Shown here piece after piece: positions 47,104 through 55,941 of a DNA stretch of 64,000 bases. Every line of letters begins with the position of its first letter. Positions within the stretch are counted from its first letter, which is position 1. The notes under the pieces are model-generated. The model was given only the letters and a program-made list of their open reading frames with translations, was not told the DNA's origin and searched no databases. The DNA is from Planctomonas psychrotolerans (GTDB lineage: Bacteria > Actinomycetota > Actinomycetes > Actinomycetales > Microbacteriaceae): the NCBI RefSeq assembly GCF_008642235.1, contig NZ_SJEV01000002.1, forward strand, positions 350,929-414,928, written 5' to 3'. The translations under genes and the position numbers were made by a program.

Positions 47104-48162
47104 ATGGACATGGCGGATACCGGCGGTCGTCGCGCTGCCGTGACTCTCGCTCTTCTTCTCGTGTTCGTGCTGACGGGGTGCTCGGTCCCTTCGAGCGCGT
47201 TCTCGCCCGATCCACGGTTGTCCGAGGTCGTCGACGCAGGATCGAGCGGCATCGACGCCCGCATGGTCTCCGACGCGTTCTCGACCCGGGATGTGCTCGG
47301 TCACCTCGACGCCCTGCAGCGCATCGCCGACGCCAACGGCGGCAACCGCGCCGCGGGTACCAGCGGGTACGAGGAATCCGCCCGGTACGTGGAGGAGCAA
47401 CTGCGAGCGGCCGGCTACGACACCGTCCGACAGTCGTTCAGCTATCGCGACCACCGGGATGCGCGAGTGGAGACCTTCACCGTCCTCGCCGACACGGGCG
47501 GGAACGCCCTGAACACCGTGGTGGTCGGTGGACATCTCGATTCGGTACGCCGGGGTCCCGGAATCAACGACAACGGCAGTGGCGTCGCAGCGCTGCTCGA
47601 AACCGCCCTCTGGTTCGCCGAGGACGGCATGGAGCCCACCAACCGCGTGCGCTTCGCGTTCTGGGGCGGCGAGGAAGACGGCCTGCACGGCTCGGAGCAC
47701 TATGTCGAGGAGTTGAGCACATCGGAGCTCGACGGAGTGATGCTGAATCTGAACGTCGACATGGCCGCCTCGCCGAACGGTGCGCGGTTCGTCCACGACG
47801 GCGACGGCTCGGTCGTCGGACGGGGCGGCCCAGCCGGTTCGGAGATCATCGAGGAGACATTCCTCCGATATTTCGACCAGAGCGGGCTTCCCGCAGAGTT
47901 CACCCCCCTCGATGGCGAATCGGACTACGCCGCCTTCGCCGACGCCGGGATACCGGTCGGGGGTCTGTTCACCGGTGACGACGAGGCCAAGACCGTCGAT
48001 CAGGCGAAGCACTACGGCGGCACCGCCGGTCGCGCCTTCGACTCCTGCTATCACGAGAGCTGCGACACGATCGAGAACGTCGACTCCGAGCTTCTTCGGG
48101 ACATGGCCGGCGCGCTCGCGTTCGCCACCGCGACGTTCGCCGAGGTGCACCGATCGGAGTGA
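47104..48162 (+). CDS. Secreted M28-family aminopeptidase (lipoprotein)
   Basis: A 352-residue zinc metallopeptidase of the Streptomyces aminopeptidase type. An N-terminal helix and lipobox VLTGC mark a lipoprotein on the outer face of the membrane. The zinc ligands are visible in order: VVGGHLDS (His), INDNGSG (Asp), GGEEDGLHGSE (Glu pair), LNVDM (Asp) and CYHESCD (His). The ATG at 47104 is followed by an alternative at 47110. It is paired with the PPTase gene. In the epsilon-poly-lysine locus a peptide-degrading enzyme accompanies the synthetase, so a role in trimming or detoxifying the peptide product is plausible but unproven. Confidence 0.9.
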   Translation: MDMADTGGRRAAVTLALLLVFVLTGCSVPSSAFSPDPRLSEVVDAGSSGIDARMVSDAFSTRDVLGHLDALQRIADANGGNRAAGTSGYEESARYVEEQLRAAGYDTVRQSFSYRDHRDARVETFTVLADTGGNALNTVVVGGHLDSVRRGPGINDNGSGVAALLETALWFAEDGMEPTNRVRFAFWGGEEDGLHGSEHYVEELSTSELDGVMLNLNVDMAASPNGARFVHDGDGSVVGRGGPAGSEIIEETFLRYFDQSGLPAEFTPLDGESDYAAFADAGIPVGGLFTGDDEAKTVDQAKHYGGTAGRAFDSCYHESCDTIENVDSELLRDMAGALAFATATFAEVHRSE

Positions 48163-48194
48163 ACCGCCGACGCGGCATCGGCGGCGTCATCGCC

Positions 48195-48238
48195 GTAACG
48201 GCGGTGTAACGCTCCGGTGACCGTCCGATGCCTACAGT
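48195..48238 (+). promoter_or_regulatory. Candidate SARP-activated promoter of the ectB-NRPS operon
   Basis: Three direct repeats start at 48195, 48206 and 48217, exactly 11 bases apart: GTAACGG, GTAACGC and GTGACCG. A -10-like TACAGT is at 48233-48238, nine bases after the last repeat. Heptamer repeats with an 11-bp period ending about 8 bases before the -10 are the established arrangement for SARP binding. The coding start is 182 bases further on. Confidence 0.62.
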
Positions 48239-48419
48239 CCGTGGTGGGTGGTGTCCCGACGGTCCGACCGGCGGTCCAACGGGTCATCCGATCTTTTCCG
48301 AAGAGGGCGCGCACACCGGCGTGCGTCGTCTGTTCCGACTTCGGGATCGCATCGGGTGTCGGATTCGCACGTCGAATCCGGATCTTCGCCCCTCGCAGAG
48401 TCGCGAAGGAGATCCGTCG

Positions 48420-49688
48420 ATGGACATTTTCGAAACGTTGGAGTCAGAGGTCCGCAGCTACTCCCGCGGCTGGGACACCGTCTTCGACACGGCGGCCGGA
48501 AGCACGCTCCGGAGCGAGGACGGCAGGGAGTACCTGGACTTCTTCTCCGGCGCCGGGGCCCTGAACTACGGCCACAACAATCCGGAACTGCTCACCCCCC
48601 TGGTCGAATACCTCCTCTCAGGTTCGATCGTGCACTCCCTCGACATGAAGACTCCCGCCAAGCGGCGCTTCCTGGAGACGTTCGAGGAGGTGATCCTCAA
48701 ACCGAGGCGGTTGGACTACAAAGTGATGTTCCCGGGCCCGACCGGAACGAACTCGGTCGAGGCAGCACTGAAGCTGGCGCGGAAGGTCACCGGTCGGCAC
48801 CACGTCGTCGGATTCACGAACGCATTCCACGGGATGACCCTGGGTTCCCTGTCCGTGACGGGCAATTCGATGAAGCGGTCCGGAGCGGGGATTCCGCTTC
48901 CCTACACGTCGAGCATCCCGTATGACGGCTACCTCGACGCCCCGGAACCGGACTTCCTCTGGCTCCGGCAGGCATTGGAGGACCCGGGATCGGGGCTCGA
49001 CACGCCCGCCGCGGTGATCGTGGAGACCGTGCAGGGGGAGGGTGGACTGCGTGCCGCCCGGGCGGACTGGCTGCGGGGCCTCTCCGCCCTCTGTTCGGAA
49101 CACGGCGTGCTGCTCATCGTCGACGACGTGCAGGCCGGCTGCGGGCGCACGGGACGGTTCTTCAGTTTCGAGGAGGCCGGGATCGTTCCCGACATCGTCT
49201 GCCTTTCCAAGTCGATCTCGGGCTTCGGGCTTCCCATGGCGCTGACGCTGTTCACGCCCGAACTCGACGTCTGGAAGCCGGGCGAGCACAACGGAACCTT
49301 CCGGGGTCCCAATCCGGCGTTCGTCACCGCCACGGCGGCGCTGGAGCGCTACTGGCGGGACGACCGGCTCGAGGCGGAGGTCGCGGATCTCGCCGTCCGA
49401 TTGCGGGATGGGCTCGCGCGAATCGCGGCAACCGCCGACGGCGTCGTCCGTGGCCGAGGGCTCCTCGCCGGCATCTCCTATCCCGACCCCCGGACGGCCC
49501 GGCGCATCGCCGCGGAGTCCTTCTCCCGTGGACTGCTCGTCGAAACGTCCGGCCCGTTGGGCGAGGTCGTCAAAGCGATGCCGGCGCTGACGATCAGCCC
49601 CGAGGACCTGTCGAGAGGTCTCGACATCCTCTCCGACGCCGCGGAGGCGGTGACCGGTGCGCCGGTCGCACTGACCTCGGTCGCCTGA
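48420..49688 (+). CDS. L-2,4-diaminobutyrate:2-oxoglutarate aminotransferase (EctB type)
   Basis: A PLP-dependent class III aminotransferase making L-2,4-diaminobutyrate from aspartate semialdehyde and glutamate. The protein has 422 residues, the usual EctB size, opening MDIFETLESEVRSYSRGWDT, the family's typical start. It shows FPGPTGTNSVEAALKLARK, FTNAFHGMTLGSLSVTGN, the cofactor Asp in LLIVDDVQAGCGRTG, and the PLP lysine in CLSKSISGFGLPMA. The ATG at 48420 has AAGGAG at good spacing. No ectA or ectC is nearby; the NRPS gene follows 62 bases on, so the product is probably its substrate. Microbacteriaceae may also use diaminobutyrate in cell wall, an alternative role. Confidence 0.92.
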   Translation: MDIFETLESEVRSYSRGWDTVFDTAAGSTLRSEDGREYLDFFSGAGALNYGHNNPELLTPLVEYLLSGSIVHSLDMKTPAKRRFLETFEEVILKPRRLDYKVMFPGPTGTNSVEAALKLARKVTGRHHVVGFTNAFHGMTLGSLSVTGNSMKRSGAGIPLPYTSSIPYDGYLDAPEPDFLWLRQALEDPGSGLDTPAAVIVETVQGEGGLRAARADWLRGLSALCSEHGVLLIVDDVQAGCGRTGRFFSFEEAGIVPDIVCLSKSISGFGLPMALTLFTPELDVWKPGEHNGTFRGPNPAFVTATAALERYWRDDRLEAEVADLAVRLRDGLARIAATADGVVRGRGLLAGISYPDPRTARRIAAESFSRGLLVETSGPLGEVVKAMPALTISPEDLSRGLDILSDAAEAVTGAPVALTSVA

Positions 49689-49750
49689 GCGTCCCGCACC
49701 GGACGCTGCTCCCCCTCTCACCCAGCTCTTCTCTCCAGCAAAGGGACACC

Positions 49751-52700
49751 ATGAGTACGACCGCGAGCCCCCGAACCCGCATCGCCCGCCCCATCGCCCC
49801 CCGGAGCACGCCTCCGACGAGTGCGCCTCCGACGAGCGAGTCCGCCGGCGTGTTGCGCGCCCCCGAAGCCGACCAGGCCGTCCGGTGGACACCGGGTGAG
49901 CGGTTGGACCAGCTGATCGAAGACCGGTGCGACCGGTTGCTCGCCGAAGGCAAGGGTGCGCAGATCGCCGTCGATGCCGGGGACGTGATTCTCACCTACC
50001 AGCAGTTGGATGCGCGGGCGAACCAGCTCGCCCGCCATCTTCTGCAGCGCGGTGCCCGACCCGGTGACCGTATTGCGCTCCTCTTCGACCGCCAATGGCG
50101 GAACTACATCGGCATGCTCGCCGTCCTGAAGATCCGGGCGGCGTACGTGCCCCTGGACGCGGGGTTCCCTCCGGACCGGCTCCAGTACATCGTCGAGGAC
50201 GCCGACGTGGTGCTGATCCTGTCGGTGTCGCAGCTCACCGACCTCATCCCCGAGGTGGCCGCACCGACGGTGTGCCTCGACGTCGTGCAGGAGCAGCTCG
50301 ACGCCGCGGACCCGTCGCGCCTCGCCGCTGGCGACGTCGGGGAGTCCACCGACGAGTTGGCGTACATCATCTACACCTCCGGTTCGACGGGCCGACCGAA
50401 AGGCGTGGCGATCGAACACGCGAGCATCTGCAACTTCGTGCGGGTGGCGTCGAGCAGTTACGGTCTGCTGCCCTCGGACCGCATGTACCAGGGCATGACG
50501 ATCGCCTTCGACTTCTCCGTGGAGGAGACCTGGGTCCCGCTCCTGGTGGGGGCCACCCTCGTGCCGAAGCCCGGCCGGTCCAGCCTGCTGGGCGCCGAGC
50601 TCGCAGAGTACCTGCGGGCGAAACGGGTCACGGCGATGTGCTGCGTTCCCACGTTGCTGGCGACCATCGACGACGACCTCCCGGACCTTCGATTCCTGCT
50701 CGTCTCGGGCGAAGCGTGCCCGAAGGAGTTGATCACGCGCTGGCACAGCCCGGAGCGCCGCTTCCTCAACGTGTACGGCCCCACGGAGGCGACGGTCACG
50801 GCGACGTGGGGCGTCGTCGACCCCGACGGTCCGGTCTCACTGGGTGTTCCCCTGCCGACCTACACCGTCGTCATCCTGCACCCCGACGAGTCCCGGGCCC
50901 TCCCGTTCGGGGAGACCGGAGAGATCGGACTGGCGGGGGTGGGCCTCGCCCGCGGGTATGTGAACCGACCGGACCTCACCGAGAAGGCGTTCATCCCGGA
51001 CTTCCTGAGCCTCCCCTCCAACCCCTCCGGGCGGATCTACCGCACCGGGGATCTCGGTCGGATCAATGCCGACGGCAGGATCGAGTACTTCGGGCGCATC
51101 GATACGCAGGTCAAGATCCGCGGCTATCGGGTCGAACTGACGGAGATCGAGTCCGCCGTCCTGCAGCACCCGGATATTTCGCTGGCCGTCGTGCACACGT
51201 ACGAGCCGGCACCCGGAACCGTGGAACTCGCGGCCTACTACATCCTGCGGCCGGGCGTCCCCGACCTCGATGCCGCAGAACTGCACCGGATGCTTCGCAC
51301 GGGACTGCCCGGTTACATGGTCCCGGCCTACTACGAGCAGGTGGAGACGATTCCCCTGATGGCGAGCGACAAGGTGGACCGGAAGCGCCTGCCTCTGCCC
51401 ACCCACCGGATCGGCGTCCTGGGCGACGCCTCCGTCGCTCCCCCGGTGACCGCCACCGAGGTGGCCCTCGCCGCCCGGCTGGCCGCCGTGCTGCGCGTGG
51501 ATCGGGTGTCGGCGACGGCATCCTTCTTCGAGGATCTCGGTGCCGATTCTCTGATGATGGCCCACTTCTGCGCTCTGCTGCGGAAGGAGACCGACCTGCC
51601 CTGGTTGGCCATGCAGGACATCTACGAACACCCCACCGTCCGGCGACTCGCCGCTCACCTCGATGAGCGGGAGACCGAGCGCAGGCGAGGACCGGTCGAC
51701 CTCGAGGAGCACCGCGTCCCGTCGGCACCGATTCGCGTGGCCAGTACGGCGTCGTACGTGATCTGCGGTGCGCTCCAGGTGCTCGTCGCGATGGGCTACG
51801 CCACCTACGCCGCCGCCCTGGCGATCGTGGGCCTCGAATGGCTGGTCGCGGCGGACACCTTCGCCGAGATTTGGCTCCGGGCCACCGGAATCGGCGTCGG
51901 AAGCTTCCTGGTGCTGTCCATCACCCCGATCGTCATCAAGTGGGTGCTGGTCGGACGCTGGAAGCAGACGGAGATCGACCTCTGGAGTCTCGGCTATCTG
52001 CGCTTCTGGGCGGTCACGACGATCACCCGGACCAGCCCGCTTCTCCTCTTCGCCGGTTCACCGCTGTACGTGCTGTACCTCCGGCTCCTCGGCGCCCGCA
52101 TCGGCAAGGGCGTCGTGATCCTCTCGCGCAAGCTCCCCGCCTGTCCGGATCTGCTCACGATCGGCCCGGACACCGTCATCCAGAAGAACTGCTCCTTCCT
52201 CTGCTACCGGGCGCGATCCGGCACCATCGAAACCGGCACGGTCACACTGGGGAGCAACGTCTTCGTCTCCGAGCGGACCACGCTGGACATCGGCTCCTCG
52301 ATGGGAAACTCCGCGCAGCTGGGCCATGCCTCGTCGCTTCAGACCGGCCAGTTCGTTCCCGACGGTGAGGTGTGGCACGGCTCCCCCGCCGCACGGACGA
52401 CGACGGAATACCTGCGGGTCCCCGGCACGGTGTGCAGCACACGCCGCAGGGTCATCTTCAGCCTGTTCCAGTTGGCGGGGCGCCTGCTCGTCGTCTCCCC
52501 CCTCGCTTTCGTTCTGCTCGACATCCTGCTGCCCGCGGGTCTCGACACCGACCACCCGGAGGACCCGGCCTTCGTGCTCACCGTCGCGCTGGTCACGCTC
52601 GGCGTCTTCTGCGGTGTCTTCCTCATCGGTCTCGTTCTGGTCGGAACGCTCCCCCGCCTGCTGAACCGCTTCCTCGAGCCGGACGTGGTGTATCCCCTCT

Positions 52701-53992
52701 ACGGCGTGCACTACACGCTTCATCGAACGATCGTGCTGCTGACCAACATCCGCATCTACAAGGATGTGTTCGGCGACAGCTCGTACATCGTGCATTACCT
52801 CCGGGCGCTGGGGTACAAGCTCGGAGTCGTCCAGCAGACGGGGTCCAACTTCGGACCGACGTTGGCGCACGAGTCGCCGTTCCTCTCCACCGTCGGCACG
52901 GGAACGATGGTCGCGGACGGCCTCAACATGATGAACGCCGACTTCACGAGCAGTTCGTTCCGGCTCTCCGAGGTTCGCATCGCCGAGCGGAACTTCCTCG
53001 GCAACCACATCACCGTGCCGATCGGCTCGACCGTCGGCGACAACTGCCTGCTGGCCACGAAGGTGATGGTTCCGATAGACGGTCCGGTTCGCTCGAACGT
53101 CGGCCTTCTCGGGTCACCGGCGTTCGAGATCCCCCGATCGGTCCAACGGGACGCCCGGTTCAGCGAGGAGCAGATGGAGGAGGCCCGGCGCCGCACCCTC
53201 CCCGCCAAGAATCGCCACAACATCCTCAGCATGGTGCTGTTCCTGGCCGTGCGCTGGCTCCTCCTCTTCACCGGTGTGCTGATCGCCGCCCTGGCCGTCT
53301 CCGCGCACAGCGAGCTCGGTCTCCTGGTCGCGGGCGGGGCGCTCCTCGTGTTCCAGCTCGCCCGCGTGCTCATCCTCGTGGTCGTGGAGCGATCCGTCAT
53401 GGGCTTCCGACGGCTGACACCACGGTTCTGCTCCATCTACGACCCCTACTTCTGGCGTCACGAGCGACTATGGAAATTGCTGGCCGTGCCGCCCTTCAGC
53501 GGGACCCCCTTCCGGTCCCTCATCTGGCGGCTGCTGGGTGTCGAGGTGGGGAAGCGACTCTACGACGCGGGGTGCACGATGCCCGAGAAATCGCTCGTCA
53601 GCATCGGCGATGACTGCGCGCTCAACGAGGGATCGACGATCCAGGGGCATTCCATGGAGGACGGCACCTTCAAATCCGATCGTATCGCTGTGGGGAACAG
53701 GTGCTCCCTCGGCGTGGACATCTGGATCAACTACGGCGCGACCCTGCACTCCGGGGCGACGCTCGGCGCTGACGCGCTGCTGATGAAGGGCGAGGACGTT
53801 CCGGAGGGCGCCACCTTCGTCGGCAATCCGGCGCGGGCGGTGCCGTCACCGCTGTCCGCACCCGCACCCGCACCCGCACCGGCACCGGCACCGGCATCCG
53901 GGGGGAGGTTGAGGGCGGTGGCCGAGAGCCGACGGGCCCGCGTCCAGCGTGCCCGGACTGCCGTGTCCTGGGTCGCCACGCCAATACGCTGA
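49751..53992 (+). CDS. Membrane-bound single-module NRPS of the poly-lysine synthetase (Pls/PosA) family
   Basis: A 1413-residue protein. The adenylation domain (about residues 60-560) has YTSGSTGRPKG near 207, NVYGPTEATV, YRTGDLGR and the closing SDKVDRKRLP lysine. The carrier domain has DLGADSLMM with the phosphopantetheine Ser near 600. The first membrane segments are at 664-735, then a soluble domain, a pair at about 900-965, a second soluble domain, a pair at about 1156-1210, and a third soluble domain. The soluble domains contain left-handed beta-helix hexapeptide repeats (VTLGSNVFVSERTTLDIGSS; LGADALLMKGEDVPEGATFV). No standard condensation or thioesterase domain is present. This order matches epsilon-poly-L-lysine synthetase, which joins one amino acid repeatedly through its side-chain amine. 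The C terminus has an Ala-Pro run. Probable substrate: diaminobutyrate. Confidence 0.92.
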   Translation: MSTTASPRTRIARPIAPRSTPPTSAPPTSESAGVLRAPEADQAVRWTPGERLDQLIEDRCDRLLAEGKGAQIAVDAGDVILTYQQLDARANQLARHLLQRGARPGDRIALLFDRQWRNYIGMLAVLKIRAAYVPLDAGFPPDRLQYIVEDADVVLILSVSQLTDLIPEVAAPTVCLDVVQEQLDAADPSRLAAGDVGESTDELAYIIYTSGSTGRPKGVAIEHASICNFVRVASSSYGLLPSDRMYQGMTIAFDFSVEETWVPLLVGATLVPKPGRSSLLGAELAEYLRAKRVTAMCCVPTLLATIDDDLPDLRFLLVSGEACPKELITRWHSPERRFLNVYGPTEATVTATWGVVDPDGPVSLGVPLPTYTVVILHPDESRALPFGETGEIGLAGVGLARGYVNRPDLTEKAFIPDFLSLPSNPSGRIYRTGDLGRINADGRIEYFGRIDTQVKIRGYRVELTEIESAVLQHPDISLAVVHTYEPAPGTVELAAYYILRPGVPDLDAAELHRMLRTGLPGYMVPAYYEQVETIPLMASDKVDRKRLPLPTHRIGVLGDASVAPPVTATEVALAARLAAVLRVDRVSATASFFEDLGADSLMMAHFCALLRKETDLPWLAMQDIYEHPTVRRLAAHLDERETERRRGPVDLEEHRVPSAPIRVASTASYVICGALQVLVAMGYATYAAALAIVGLEWLVAADTFAEIWLRATGIGVGSFLVLSITPIVIKWVLVGRWKQTEIDLWSLGYLRFWAVTTITRTSPLLLFAGSPLYVLYLRLLGARIGKGVVILSRKLPACPDLLTIGPDTVIQKNCSFLCYRARSGTIETGTVTLGSNVFVSERTTLDIGSSMGNSAQLGHASSLQTGQFVPDGEVWHGSPAARTTTEYLRVPGTVCSTRRRVIFSLFQLAGRLLVVSPLAFVLLDILLPAGLDTDHPEDPAFVLTVALVTLGVFCGVFLIGLVLVGTLPRLLNRFLEPDVVYPLYGVHYTLHRTIVLLTNIRIYKDVFGDSSYIVHYLRALGYKLGVVQQTGSNFGPTLAHESPFLSTVGTGTMVADGLNMMNADFTSSSFRLSEVRIAERNFLGNHITVPIGSTVGDNCLLATKVMVPIDGPVRSNVGLLGSPAFEIPRSVQRDARFSEEQMEEARRRTLPAKNRHNILSMVLFLAVRWLLLFTGVLIAALAVSAHSELGLLVAGGALLVFQLARVLILVVVERSVMGFRRLTPRFCSIYDPYFWRHERLWKLLAVPPFSGTPFRSLIWRLLGVEVGKRLYDAGCTMPEKSLVSIGDDCALNEGSTIQGHSMEDGTFKSDRIAVGNRCSLGVDIWINYGATLHSGATLGADALLMKGEDVPEGATFVGNPARAVPSPLSAPAPAPAPAPAPASGGRLRAVAESRRARVQRARTAVSWVATPIR

Positions 53993-53996
53993 GAGG

Positions 53997-54800
53997 ATGC
54001 AGGAGAACCGACCGAACGGCAGCCGGGCTGCAGGCGTGCTGCGGCAGTTCCTGACCGGTGCCGGCTTCCTCGGGCAGGGACTCCGCCTGTGGATCACCGC
54101 TCCGAGACTCATGCTGATCGGCGCGGTGCCCGCCCTGATCGTGGCCGCCTTCTACGTGGCCGGAATCGTCGTGCTGCTGATGAACTTCGACACCGTCACC
54201 GCCTGGGCCACACCGTTCGCCGACGAGTGGAGCGAGCCGCTCCGCACCATCACCCGCGTCGTGGCCACCATCGCGCTTCTCGGTATCGCGGTGCTGCTAA
54301 TCCTGTACACGTTCACCGCGGTCACGCTGGCCGTCGGCGACCCGTTCTACGAACGCATCTGGCGCTCTGTCGAGAAACGACTGGGGAACGCCCCGCCCGA
54401 ACCGGAGGAGGGCTTCTGGCGCTCTCTCGGCCGGTCGGTCGGCGAGGCCCTGCGCCTCCTGGTGGTCACCGCGCTGATCGGGGTCACCCTCTTCGTCTGC
54501 GGCTTCGTCCCCGTGCTCGGACAGACGGTCGTCCCGGTGCTGGGAGCGTTGGTCGGCGGATGGTTCCTCACACTCGAGCTCACGGGCTTCGCTTTCACGG
54601 CCCGGGGTATGACGCTGCGCACCCGGCGACACATCCTCGGGGCGCGCCGCGCCCGGACACTGGGCTTCGGCGTGCTGACCTACCTGCTCTTCCTCGTGCC
54701 GTTCGGCGCCGTGATCGTGATGCCCGCCGCCGTGGCCGGAGCCACACTGCTGAGCCGGGATGCGCTCGGCACTCCGGCCGCACCGCTTCCCCGCCCCTGA
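53997..54800 (+). CDS. EI24-domain membrane protein
   Basis: A 267-residue protein with about four to six hydrophobic helices (LMLIGAVPALIVAAFYVAGI, ATIALLGIAVLLILYTFTAV, LLVVTALIGVTLFVCGFVPV) and the EI24/CysZ-like segment VGDPFYERIWRSVEKRLG. CysZ relatives are sulfate channels, but actinobacterial EI24 proteins are not characterised. The ATG lies 4 bases after the NRPS stop, with GAGAGG directly adjacent. It may be cotranscribed with the NRPS or be a core gene at the edge of the block. Confidence 0.86.
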   Translation: MQENRPNGSRAAGVLRQFLTGAGFLGQGLRLWITAPRLMLIGAVPALIVAAFYVAGIVVLLMNFDTVTAWATPFADEWSEPLRTITRVVATIALLGIAVLLILYTFTAVTLAVGDPFYERIWRSVEKRLGNAPPEPEEGFWRSLGRSVGEALRLLVVTALIGVTLFVCGFVPVLGQTVVPVLGALVGGWFLTLELTGFAFTARGMTLRTRRHILGARRARTLGFGVLTYLLFLVPFGAVIVMPAAVAGATLLSRDALGTPAAPLPRP

Positions 54801-54852
54801 CGCGGAGAGCGCACGCCGAGAAGCACGAGCACCACGAGCGGCACACGACGAA

Positions 54853-54882
54853 GCCGGGCGGACCTCGAAGGATCCGCCCGGC
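54853..54882. terminator. Bidirectional hairpin between EI24 and the aldo/keto reductase gene
   Basis: Arms GCCGGGCGGA and TCCGCCCGGC (10 bp, perfect) around a 10-base loop, between two convergent genes. It probably ends both transcripts. Confidence 0.75.
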
Positions 54883-54899
54883 TCACGACGCGGCAGGAC

Positions 54900-55739
54900 C
54901 TAGTTGCGGTACTGCGTGAAGTCCGCGGTGTCGGGGTCGGCGCCGATGCGGTTGCCCGACTCGAGACCGTTGATCGCCTCGAGCTCGTCCAGGTCGAGCG
55001 ACACGTCGATCGACTCGAAGTTCGAGAGGATGCGCTCGGGCGTGACGGACTTGGGGATGACGATGCGGCCCTGGGCGAGGTGCCAGGCCAGCACGATCTG
55101 CGCCGGGGTCTTGCCGTGCTTCTCGGCCAGCCCCGTCACCACGTCGGACTCGAGGTCCGCACCCTGGCCGAGCGGGCTGTACGCCTCGACCTCGATGCCG
55201 CGGGCCACCGAGAAGGTGGACAACTGCTGCTGCTGGAAGGTGGGGTGCACCTCGATCTGGTTGACGGCGGGCACGATGTCCGTCTTCTCGAGCAGTTCCT
55301 CGAGGTGCTTCTCGAGGAAGTTCGAGACACCGATCGACCGAATGAGACCGTCGGCGTGCAGCTTCTCGAACGCCTTCCAGGTGTCGACGAACAGGTTGTG
55401 CTTCGCGTACGGCCAGTGGATGAGGTACAGGTCCACGGCGTCGACGCCGAGCTTCGTGCGGCTGTCCTCGAAGGCGCGCAGCGTGCTGTCGTAGCCCTGG
55501 TCGCCGTTCCGCAGCTTGGTGGTGACGAAGATCTCGTCGCGCGGGATGCCGGTGGCGGCGATCGCCGCGCCCACGCCCTCCTCGTTGTAGTAGCCGGCAG
55601 CGGTGTCGATGTGCCGGTAGCCCACCTCGAACGCCTGCTCCACGACCTTCTGGGTCTCATCGGGCGGCGTCTGGAAGACACCGAGACCGAGTTGCGGGAT
55701 GGTGACGCCGTTGTTGAAAGTCAGCTCGGGTACGGGCAT
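54900..55739 (-). CDS. Aldo/keto reductase (2,5-diketo-gluconate reductase type)
   Basis: A 279-residue NADPH-dependent TIM-barrel reductase. The signatures are GYRHIDTAAGYYNEEGVG, the active-site region DLYLIHWPYA, SIGVSNFLEKHLEELL, and the cofactor segment IPKSVTPERILSNF. The catalytic Tyr and Lys positions are filled (AAGYYNEE; VTTKLRNGD). The ATG at 55737-55739 has GGAGAG seven bases ahead; the longer frame upstream lacks family similarity. The true substrate is unknown. Confidence 0.92.
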   Translation of the reverse strand: MPVPELTFNNGVTIPQLGLGVFQTPPDETQKVVEQAFEVGYRHIDTAAGYYNEEGVGAAIAATGIPRDEIFVTTKLRNGDQGYDSTLRAFEDSRTKLGVDAVDLYLIHWPYAKHNLFVDTWKAFEKLHADGLIRSIGVSNFLEKHLEELLEKTDIVPAVNQIEVHPTFQQQQLSTFSVARGIEVEAYSPLGQGADLESDVVTGLAEKHGKTPAQIVLAWHLAQGRIVIPKSVTPERILSNFESIDVSLDLDELEAINGLESGNRIGADPDTADFTQYRN

Positions 55740-55860
55740 GGTGTATCTCTCCAATGTCTGTCGCCTCGACGAAGGTCGAGAGGAATGGGCACGGGTCAAG
55801 TGTGCACTCATCGGCGAGCCCGAGCACGCGTGTCGGCTATCAGCGAACTACCCCGACGAC

Positions 55861-55908
55861 GTGAAGCGGGTGCACCGCGCCCCGGAGGACGTGGTGCACC
55901 CGCTTCAC
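55861..55908 (-). terminator. Terminator after amt
   Basis: Perfect 16-bp inverted repeat (arm GTGAAGCGGGTGCACC and its complement) around a 16-base spacer, 33 bases beyond the amt stop. The long uninterrupted stem is strong, although no T-run follows. Confidence 0.8.
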
Positions 55909-55941
55909 GCGACGCTGTGCTGCGCTGTGCGGATCGTGCGA

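Noticed and set aside
48420..53992. Ectoine biosynthesis cluster
   Set aside because: Only the aminotransferase step (EctB) is present; no diaminobutyrate acetyltransferase or ectoine synthase is seen.
49751..53992. Classical multimodular NRPS or siderophore synthetase
   Set aside because: There is a single A-T unit, no condensation or thioesterase domain, and the C-terminal half consists of membrane helices and hexapeptide-repeat domains.
45394..54900. Integrative element using tRNA-Val(CAC) as attachment site
   Set aside because: No integrase or excisionase gene and no direct repeat of the tRNA 3' end at the far edge were found. The tRNA boundary is kept as an observation only.
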